A stretch of 5,760 nt of DNA, taken from contig JAEZIA010000317.1 of NCBI GenBank assembly GCA_023416315.1, forward strand, positions 1-5,760, given 5' to 3'. Positions within the stretch are counted from its first letter, which is position 1, and each line of letters starts with the position of its first letter. The DNA is from Actinomycetes bacterium (lineage in GTDB: Bacteria; Actinomycetota; Actinomycetes; Mycobacteriales; Mycobacteriaceae). Made by a program: the position numbers and the translations under genes. Shown here in pieces: positions 1 to 4,303 of this stretch. The notes under the pieces are model-generated. The model searched no databases. It was given only the letters and a program-made list of their open reading frames with translations, and was not told where the DNA came from.

Positions 1-244
1 CGCGGTCACCAATTTTGAGTTGGTCTACTTCGTTGCCGACCTCCTCCACCACGCCCATGGCTTCGTGGCCGAGGATGTCCCCCGCCGACATGAACGCACC
101 GAGGACCTCGTAGAGGTGCAGGTCGGAGCCGCAGATGTTGGTGCTCGTGACGCGGATGATCGCGTCGCTCGGCTCCTTGATCTGCGGGTCGGGAACGGTG
201 TCGACCGAAACGTTGCGGCGTCCTTGCCAGGTCACGGCGCGCAT
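1..244 (-). CDS. Zinc-dependent alcohol/formaldehyde dehydrogenase, N-terminal part (cut by window edge)
   Basis: This is the first 81 codons of a medium-chain dehydrogenase/reductase; the gene continues beyond base 1. Reading from the ATG at 244-242 gives a GroES-like catalytic domain start. It has the NICGSDLHLY motif, with Cys38 as the expected catalytic zinc ligand, then GHEAMGVVEEVG, with His60 and Glu61 as the next zinc-site residues, then the GDR turn. These motifs match the branch of formaldehyde dehydrogenase-like zinc enzymes common in actinobacteria, which oxidise an alcohol or aldehyde with NAD in the cytoplasm. The start is set by a strong AGGAGG five bases upstream. The NAD-binding domain lies outside the window, so cofactor and substrate cannot be judged. 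The gene is transcribed divergently from the peptide-oxygenase cassette at 392-2713 and shares its 147-base upstream region. Family assignment is firm; substrate is unknown. Confidence 0.9.
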   Translation of the reverse strand, partial: MRAVTWQGRRNVSVDTVPDPQIKEPSDAIIRVTSTNICGSDLHLYEVLGAFMSAGDILGHEAMGVVEEVGNEVDQLKIGDR

Positions 245-249
245 GGGGT

Positions 250-255
250 CCTCCT
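250..255 (-). promoter_or_regulatory. Shine-Dalgarno site of the minus-strand dehydrogenase
   Basis: The minus strand reads AGGAGG followed by ACCCC and the ATG at 244. The full match to the 16S rRNA anti-SD with a five-base spacer fixes this start. The dehydrogenase at 3181 has almost the same leader (AGGAGG, ACCC, ATG). Confidence 0.8.
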
Positions 256-280
256 CGCATCTGGGGTCTGCCCGCCCGCA

Positions 281-294
281 TGCCCGTTCGGACA
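281..294. promoter_or_regulatory. Near-palindrome in the divergent intergenic region (possible operator)
   Basis: The 245-391 gap separates the divergent dehydrogenase and peptide genes. Near its left-centre is TGCCCG-TT-CGGACA, two 6-base arms matching at 5 of 6 positions around a TT centre. Short dyads of this kind are typical binding sites of dimeric repressors. No good -35/-10 pair was seen on either strand of the gap; the closest on the plus strand is a weak GACAAT at 291-296 that overlaps the dyad. A second, weaker dyad, GCAC-CCT-GTGC, lies at 362-372. Only the sequence symmetry is observed; an operator role is inference. Confidence 0.3.
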
Positions 295-378
295 ATCCTC
301 AAACACCCCATCCATGCGCTCGAGACGGTTTCGTTCGCCGTCGACGCGGCAACTCAACACTGCACCCTGTGCTGCAAC

Positions 379-385
379 GAAAGGA
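379..385 (+). promoter_or_regulatory. Shine-Dalgarno site of the 61-residue peptide gene
   Basis: GAAAGGA lies six bases before the ATG at 392. This supports translation of the small open reading frame from 392 rather than from the distant in-frame ATG at 20, which lies inside the opposite-strand dehydrogenase. Confidence 0.6.
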
Positions 386-391
386 TCTTCC

Positions 392-577
392 ATGGCGCTC
401 GACGACGACGACATCACGACTTCCACCCCCGGCGGCGAAGGCACCGCGGACGGCGGCTCCAACCCAGAAGGCCACGACGGCGGCGCCGACGGCACCGCGG
501 GCGGCGGCGGTGAAGGCCCGGCCGATGGCGGCTCCAACCCCGAAGGCCACGACGGCGGCGCCGACGGTACCGCCTGA
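392..577 (+). CDS. Small Asp/Gly-rich repeat peptide, candidate precursor of a modified peptide
   Basis: The gene encodes 61 residues and has a good ribosome binding site. The N-terminus, residues 1-12, is MALDDDDITTST with four consecutive aspartates. Two 24-residue repeats follow (13-36 and 38-61, joined by one Gly) built of Gly, Asp, Ala, Asn, Pro, Glu, His and Thr; both contain the core GGSNPEGHDGGADGTA and the last ends exactly at the C-terminus. There is no Lys, Arg, Cys, Phe, Tyr or Trp, no signal peptide and no membrane segment, so the product is strongly acidic and probably unstructured. The lack of Cys argues against a lanthipeptide or sactipeptide. The stop is 7 bases before a JmjC oxygenase gene, whose relatives hydroxylate His, Arg, Asn or Asp in proteins. 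His28/His53, Asn24/Asn49 and the nearby Asp residues are therefore the obvious candidate targets (inference). I do not recognise a named family. It could instead be an unmodified disordered protein. Confidence 0.75.
   Translation: MALDDDDITTSTPGGEGTADGGSNPEGHDGGADGTAGGGGEGPADGGSNPEGHDGGADGTA
428..574 (+). repeat. Two-copy 72-base tandem repeat inside the small peptide gene
   Basis: Copy 1 spans 428-499 and copy 2 spans 503-574, separated by one GGC codon. By eye they differ at 10 of 72 bases. Over codons 19-36 versus 44-61 (446-499 and 521-574) the five base differences are all third-position and synonymous, so an 18-residue block, from ADGG to DGTA, is identical in both. The first six codons of each copy carry the only amino-acid changes, Pro to Gly and Thr to Pro. 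Confidence 0.9.
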
Positions 578-584
578 GAACTCC

Positions 585-1793
585 ATGCTGAGCCGCTGCA
601 GTGCGGTCGACGGGCGGACCTTCGCCGACCAGTACTGGGGTCGTCGACCGCTACTCAGCAAGTCCGTCGACCTGCCCCGGGATTTCAGCGACCTGCTGTC
701 GCCCGGGGCGGTCGACGAACTGATCGCCCGGCGCGGCGTCAGGGCGCCGTTCATCCGGCTCGCCCGCGACGGTGAGATCCTGGCCAAGGACTGCTACCTG
801 GCGCCGGCAGGCTTTGGCGCCGAAATCGCCGACCAGGTCGACTCGGCAAAGGTGTTGCGCGAATTGGCCGCGGGCGCAACGGTTGTCCTGCAAGGCTTGC
901 ACCGCCTGTGGCCGCCGTTGATCGACTTCGTCCGGGAAGCCGTCGACGATCTCGGTCACCCCGTGCAGGCCAACGCCTACATCACACCCAAGGGCAGCCG
1001 CGGCTTCGATCCGCACTACGACGTGCACGACGTCTTCGTCCTGCAGGTGTCCGGGCAGAAGCGCTGGGTCGTGCACGAACCGGTGCACGCCCATCCCCTG
1101 CCCACGCAACCGTGGACGCAGCACCGCGCGGCGATCGCGGACCGCGTCCGCGAGGATCCGGTGATCGACACCGTGCTGACCGCGGGTGATGCGCTGTACC
1201 TGCCGCGCGGCTGGCTGCACGCCGCCGAAGCGCTCGACACGACCTCGATCCACCTGACGATCGGCGTCTCGGCGACCACCGGGCTCGATGTCGCCCGCGC
1301 GGTGCTCGACGAGTTGGCGAACACCGACGCCTTCCGCCAACCGCTGCCGATGGGCAGCTCGCCCGCCGACCGCGACGAGACGATCGCGGCGGTCAACAAG
1401 GTGCTCGCCGAGATGGTGGTCGCCCTGCGGGACAACGCCGCGGCGTTGAGTACCGGCGCCGCCGCCCGACTGTCCGACCGCTACGCCGAGCGGACCCGGC
1501 CGGTCGCGGTCCACCCACTGGCCACCCTCGCCGCCGCCGAGGACGCCGACACCGAGGTGTGCTGGCGCCCGGGACTGGTGGCCACGCTCGAAAAGTCAGG
1601 CGACCGGGTCACGCTGCGGCTGCCCGACCGGACGATCACCTTCCCCGGATCATGTGCCGCAGCGATGCAGGCATTGCACCGCGGCGAGGTGGCCCGCTCC
1701 ACCGCCCTGCCCGGCCTGGATCCCGCCGACGGCGCGGTCCTGATCCGGCGGTTGCTCAAGGAGGCGGTCGTCGTCCCCGCACCGCCGCGATGA
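585..1793 (+). CDS. JmjC/cupin_4-type Fe(II)/2-oxoglutarate-dependent oxygenase
   Basis: The product has 402 residues and resembles the ROX (YcfD/NO66/MINA53) protein hydroxylases, which use O2, Fe(II) and 2-oxoglutarate to hydroxylate residues of proteins. An N-terminal segment with YWGRRPLL (17-24) is typical of the family. The double-stranded beta-helix holds HYD at 144-146 and a second His in LPRGWLH at 212, giving the His144/Asp146/His212 iron triad. Lys159 in GQKRW sits 15 residues after the first His, as the 2-oxoglutarate-binding Lys does in NO66 and MINA53 (Arg in YcfD). The remaining roughly 170 residues fit the helical and winged-helix C-terminus of the family, so the enzyme looks complete. 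The ATG at 585 is chosen because it follows the peptide stop by 7 bases. The frame stays open upstream, but only as an overprint of the peptide gene. There is only a weak SD, which suggests coupled translation. The neighbouring peptide is the likely substrate; a ribosomal protein is the alternative. Confidence 0.9.
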   Translation: MLSRCSAVDGRTFADQYWGRRPLLSKSVDLPRDFSDLLSPGAVDELIARRGVRAPFIRLARDGEILAKDCYLAPAGFGAEIADQVDSAKVLRELAAGATVVLQGLHRLWPPLIDFVREAVDDLGHPVQANAYITPKGSRGFDPHYDVHDVFVLQVSGQKRWVVHEPVHAHPLPTQPWTQHRAAIADRVREDPVIDTVLTAGDALYLPRGWLHAAEALDTTSIHLTIGVSATTGLDVARAVLDELANTDAFRQPLPMGSSPADRDETIAAVNKVLAEMVVALRDNAAALSTGAAARLSDRYAERTRPVAVHPLATLAAAEDADTEVCWRPGLVATLEKSGDRVTLRLPDRTITFPGSCAAAMQALHRGEVARSTALPGLDPADGAVLIRRLLKEAVVVPAPPR

Positions 1794-2713
1794 GCAAGTC
1801 GGGCGGGGGCTGCAGCGATCAGTCGCTGAGCCGCGGCGATCCGATGTACGGCACCGCGTCGGCAGGCGCAACGTGGCTGTTGCTCGAATTATCCGGCGGC
1901 TGGGGACCTTCGGCGTTCCTACAGTCACCCGGCTGTATCGATCCGACGCTGGGGCTGGCGATCGTGCGGCGCGCGGAGGCGGCGGGCATGCGAATCGCGG
2001 CGATCCGCAAGCACGGCAGGCGTCCGGCCACACCGCGCTGGCGGTGGTTCGTCGCGCGCTGCGACCTCGGCAGCGAGGCGCTGTACGGCGGCGAGGTCGA
2101 CGATCCGCGCGCCTACCTCGACCTGGCGCTGGACGGCTCCGACGGCGCGCCGTCCGACGACCCGCTGGTCGCGGTGTGCGCACACGGTCGCCATGACATG
2201 TGCTGCGCCGTGCGTGGTCGCTCCGCCGCGGCGGCTATCGCCGGCTCATACCCCGAATACGCCTGGGAGTGTTCGCATCTCGGCGGTGACCGATTCGCGG
2301 CGACGATGCTCGTACTGCCGGCAGGATTGTGCTACGGCCGAGTGGACAGCACCGATGCGGCCGCTCTGGTCGGCCGGTATCTGGACGGCCGGGTGGACAA
2401 CCGGTTCCTGCGGGGACGCACGTCGCTGCCGCACGCCGTGCAGGCCGCGCAGCATTTCGCCAGGGAGGCCTTCGGCGACGACCGCATCGACGCCTACCCG
2501 CCGCTGACCGTCGAGCCCGGTGACGGCATCACCCGGGTGGTGCTGGGCGGCCGGCCCGATCCCGTCGCGGTGGTTCTCCGCGAAGAGCTCTCCGAGCCGC
2601 TGCTCTCGCAGTGCCACGCCAAAGTGCCGGGGCGCGTGCGGATCTACACGCTGGCCTCGCTCACGACGGTGGGAAGCCACCTGTGGCCACCGGGCCCCAG
2701 CGCTGCGGGGTGA
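1790..2713 (+). CDS. Sucrase/ferredoxin-like (Apd1-type) thioredoxin-fold [2Fe-2S] protein
   Basis: The product has 307 residues. Its ATG overlaps the oxygenase stop as ATGA, a classic translational coupling. The N-terminus carries the family opening, Cys8 then a GTA and WLLLE/WG segment. The centre carries C-A-H-G-R-H-D-M-C-C (Cys130, Cys138, Cys139), then ECSHLGGDRFA (Cys161, His163, Asp167) and LPAGLCYGR. These are the hallmarks of the Suc_Fer-like family (PF06999), thioredoxin-fold proteins that bind a [2Fe-2S] cluster and carry electrons; the 'sucrase' name is historical. In yeast Apd1 the ligands are two Cys (C-x8-C) and two His (H-x3-H). Here Cys130/Cys139 and His163 fit, but the second His position is Asp167. 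Encoded after an Fe(II) oxygenase, it could reduce that enzyme's iron or a modified product; this is inference. It has a rare TTA codon at residue 34. The 3' end overlaps the convergent oxidoreductase gene by 53 bases. Confidence 0.87.
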   Translation: MSKSGGGCSDQSLSRGDPMYGTASAGATWLLLELSGGWGPSAFLQSPGCIDPTLGLAIVRRAEAAGMRIAAIRKHGRRPATPRWRWFVARCDLGSEALYGGEVDDPRAYLDLALDGSDGAPSDDPLVAVCAHGRHDMCCAVRGRSAAAAIAGSYPEYAWECSHLGGDRFAATMLVLPAGLCYGRVDSTDAAALVGRYLDGRVDNRFLRGRTSLPHAVQAAQHFAREAFGDDRIDAYPPLTVEPGDGITRVVLGGRPDPVAVVLREELSEPLLSQCHAKVPGRVRIYTLASLTTVGSHLWPPGPSAAG

Positions 2714-3116
2714 CGCGGATCAAGCACTTGCCCTGCTTGACCATCGCCTCGCGATATTCCGCCCAATCCGGGTGCTCGCCGGCCACCGCGCGGAAGTAGT
2801 CGACCAGCGGCTCGACGGCATCGGGCAGATCGATCACCTCTGCGGGACCGTCGATCTGCACATAGGCGTCGTTGAATTCCTCGGAGAGCACCAGCACGCT
2901 GGCGCGCCCGGTACGGCGGATGTTCACCGCCTTCGCGCGGCGCGGGTAGCTGGCGATCACCAGGCGGCCCTGCTCGTCGACACCGCCGGTGACCGGTGAA
3001 CTCTGCAGCGACCCGTCGGCACGGAAGGTCGTGAGCACCATATGGTGCCGCGGCCGCACGAACTCCAACAACGTGGCAAGGTCCACCGTGTCGGCGGTGG
3101 CGATCCTGGGGGACAT
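2661..3116 (-). CDS. PPOX-class split-barrel oxidoreductase, Rv1155-like, probably F420-dependent
   Basis: The product has 151 residues, the usual size of the pyridoxamine-phosphate-oxidase-like split-barrel family. Features include a first strand with TTFRADGSLQSSPV (residues 29-42), a basic RRAKAVNIRR segment (59-68) where these proteins bind cofactor phosphate, and a C-terminal AGEHPDWAEYREAM (112-125). That last motif closely resembles the corresponding part of Mycobacterium tuberculosis Rv1155. Such proteins bind F420 or flavin and reduce mostly unknown substrates; F420 use is inferred from the subgroup. The start is pinned: an in-frame TAG lies four codons before the ATG and no alternative start falls between. 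No clear Shine-Dalgarno is present, and a TAGAGT box suggests a leaderless mRNA. It is convergent with and overlaps the ferredoxin-like gene, and divergent from the dehydrogenase at 3181. Confidence 0.88.
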   Translation of the reverse strand: MSPRIATADTVDLATLLEFVRPRHHMVLTTFRADGSLQSSPVTGGVDEQGRLVIASYPRRAKAVNIRRTGRASVLVLSEEFNDAYVQIDGPAEVIDLPDAVEPLVDYFRAVAGEHPDWAEYREAMVKQGKCLIRVTPQRWGPVATGGFPPS

Positions 3117-3122
3117 ACCGCC

Positions 3123-3128
3123 ACTCTA
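3123..3128 (-). promoter_or_regulatory. Candidate -10 box for a leaderless transcript
   Basis: The minus strand reads TAGAGT, matching the mycobacterial TAnnnT -10 consensus, followed by six bases (GGCGGT) and then the ATG. The normal -10 to start distance puts transcription initiation on the A of the start codon at 3116. No -35 match was seen, which is usual in mycobacteria. Confidence 0.4.
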
Positions 3129-3142
3129 GCCACGCGCAAATC

Positions 3143-3173
3143 ACCTCAGGCGTACGTTTGGACTGACCTCAGG
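3143..3173. promoter_or_regulatory. Direct repeat ACCTCAGG x2 (possible regulator site)
   Basis: ACCTCAGG occurs at 3143-3150 and 3166-3173, 23 bases apart (about two helical turns). Each copy contains the palindrome CCT-C-AGG. The pair brackets the candidate -10 of the dehydrogenase at 3181, and the second copy runs into its Shine-Dalgarno, a position suited to a repressor. Function is inferred from position only. Confidence 0.3.
3153..3158 (+). promoter_or_regulatory. Candidate -10 box for the complete alcohol dehydrogenase
   Basis: TACGTT fits TAnnnT and lies between the two ACCTCAGG repeats. It would place the transcript start near 3165 and give a short leader carrying the AGGAGG at 3171. 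No convincing -35 was found. Confidence 0.3.
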
Positions 3174-3176
3174 AGG
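3171..3176 (+). promoter_or_regulatory. Shine-Dalgarno deciding the dehydrogenase start
   Basis: AGGAGG lies four bases before the ATG at 3181 and thirteen before a second in-frame ATG at 3190. The spacing favours 3181, although the family usually starts at the position of the second Met. Confidence 0.65.
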
Positions 3177-3180
3177 ACCC

Positions 3181-4221
3181 ATGGCCACCATGCGCGCCGA
3201 ACGTTTCTATGCCGACACCAAAACCATTGCGGTGGAGGATGTCCCGATCCCCGAGCCAGGCGAGGGCGAGGTCCTGGTCAAGGTCGCCTTCTGCGGCATC
3301 TGCCACTCCGACCTCAGCCTGATCAACGGCACCTTCCCCGCCCAGCGTCCGGTCGTGATCCAGGGCCACGAGGCCTCGGGCACGATCGCCAAACTGGGAC
3401 CCGGTGTCACCGGATGGTCCGAGGGTGACCGGGTCGTGGTCGCCGCCGGACGGCCGTGCGGGCAATGCCCCAATTGCCGTCGCGGCGAGCTCGCCACCTG
3501 CCTGCGCATGCAGCTCATGGCATTCGCCTACGACGGTGCCTGGGCCGAGTACACCGTCGCGCAGGCCGCCGGTCTGACCCGGGTGCCCGACAACGTGCCC
3601 CTGGAGCAGGCCGCGATCCTTGCCGACGCGGTGTCCACCCCGTTCGGTGCGGTGGTCAACACCGGCAAGGTCGTCATCGGCGAGTCGGTCGGCGTCTGGG
3701 GTGTCGGCGGTATCGGCACCCACATCGTCCAGCTCGCCCGGCTCGTCGGCGCGGTCCCGATCATCGCCGTCGACATCAATCCGGCCGTCCGCGACCGTGC
3801 GCTCGAACTCGGCGCGGACTACGCATTCGATTCCCGCGACCCCGATTTCGGCGCCAGGCTGGCCGACGTGACCGGCGGACGCGGGCTCGACGTCGCCTTC
3901 GACGCCGTCGGGCTGAAGGTCACGTTCGAGCAGGCACTGAACTCGCTGACCGGTGGCGGCCGGCTGGTCGGGGTCGGCATGAGCGCCGAGTCGCCGACGG
4001 TGGGGCCGACGTCGATGTTCGGTCTGACCCGACGCCAGGCACTCGGTCATCTCGGCTACCACAACAAGGACATCGAGACGCTGGCCCAACTGGTGTCGTG
4101 TGGCCGGCTGGATCTGTCACGCTCGATCAGCCAGATCGTCCCGCTCGAGGACATCGCCGACGGCATCCGCATCCTCGACAACGCCGAAGGCAATCCGATC
4201 AGGGTGCTCGTCGCGCCGTGA
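3181..4221 (+). CDS. Zinc-dependent alcohol dehydrogenase (medium-chain dehydrogenase/reductase)
   Basis: This is a complete 346-residue enzyme, of normal family length, oxidising an alcohol or reducing an aldehyde in the cytoplasm. The GroES-like domain contains GICHSD with catalytic Cys41, and GHE with His63/Glu64. Asp149 in the ADAVSTPFGA segment is a likely further zinc ligand. The structural zinc lobe is Cys93, Cys96, Cys99 and Cys107 (C-x2-C-x2-C-x7-C). The Rossmann domain has GVGGIG at 174-179, and Asp198 at the end of the second strand points to NAD rather than NADP. All catalytic elements are intact, so the enzyme should be active. It sits alone between the divergent PPOX gene and the URC genes, with its own promoter candidate and strong SD. 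Substrate is not readable from sequence. It is paralogous at family level to the gene at 1-244 but not a recent copy. Confidence 0.93.
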   Translation: MATMRAERFYADTKTIAVEDVPIPEPGEGEVLVKVAFCGICHSDLSLINGTFPAQRPVVIQGHEASGTIAKLGPGVTGWSEGDRVVVAAGRPCGQCPNCRRGELATCLRMQLMAFAYDGAWAEYTVAQAAGLTRVPDNVPLEQAAILADAVSTPFGAVVNTGKVVIGESVGVWGVGGIGTHIVQLARLVGAVPIIAVDINPAVRDRALELGADYAFDSRDPDFGARLADVTGGRGLDVAFDAVGLKVTFEQALNSLTGGGRLVGVGMSAESPTVGPTSMFGLTRRQALGHLGYHNKDIETLAQLVSCGRLDLSRSISQIVPLEDIADGIRILDNAEGNPIRVLVAP

Positions 4222-4249
4222 GTTCGCCGCCGCAGCGGCACGGCGTAGA

Positions 4250-4264
4250 GCGCGCGAAGCGCGC
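4250..4264. terminator. GC hairpin between the dehydrogenase and the URC genes (possible terminator or operator)
   Basis: GCGCGC-GAA-GCGCGC forms a six-pair all-GC stem with a three-base loop and contains the very stable GCGAAGC mini-hairpin. It starts 28 bases after the dehydrogenase stop. No T-run follows, so it is not a canonical intrinsic terminator; mycobacterial terminators often lack the tract. It lies just upstream of the candidate URC promoter, so a regulatory role is an alternative. Confidence 0.35.
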
Positions 4265-4272
4265 AAAGGGAC

Positions 4273-4278
4273 TATGCT
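4273..4278 (+). promoter_or_regulatory. Candidate -10 box of the URC1-URC4 operon
   Basis: TATGCT matches TAnnnT. Initiation around 4285 would leave a leader of about 19 bases containing the AAGGAGG of the next gene. There is no recognisable -35; the GC hairpin occupies that position. Confidence 0.4.
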
Positions 4279-4292
4279 GGCGCCTTTCTCAT

Positions 4293-4299
4293 AAGGAGG
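4293..4299 (+). promoter_or_regulatory. Shine-Dalgarno of the GTP cyclohydrolase II-like gene
   Basis: AAGGAGG, an extended match, lies four bases before the ATG at 4304 and fixes that start. Confidence 0.75.
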
Positions 4300-4303
4300 G
4301 CAC

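Noticed and set aside
20..391. The peptide frame is open back to an ATG at 20, giving a 185-residue protein.
   Set aside because: That stretch overlaps the clearly coding minus-strand dehydrogenase and its control region, and the ATG at 392 has its own Shine-Dalgarno.
428..574. The two-copy repeat as a CRISPR or minisatellite.
   Set aside because: There are only two copies with no unique spacers, the phase is exactly in codons, and the differences in the core are synonymous, so it is a coding repeat.
135..584. The oxygenase reading frame stays open back to an ATG at 135, suggesting a longer protein.
   Set aside because: The upstream part is Arg/Pro/Thr-rich overprint of the opposite-strand dehydrogenase, the intergenic gap and the peptide gene. 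Family homology starts just after the ATG at 585.
392..1793. Programmed frameshift fusing the repeat peptide to the oxygenase.
   Set aside because: The peptide ends with a clean stop right after its second repeat, no slippery site was seen, and the oxygenase has its own ATG 7 bases on.
1889..1891. The TTA codon here (and another at 5611-5613) as bldA-type developmental control.
   Set aside because: That control is a Streptomyces feature; the window looks mycobacterial and two isolated rare codons are not evidence of it.
3169..4089. A 306-codon minus-strand open frame opposite the alcohol dehydrogenase.
   Set aside because: It is antisense to a complete dehydrogenase with all zinc and NAD motifs, and has no supported start signal or homology.
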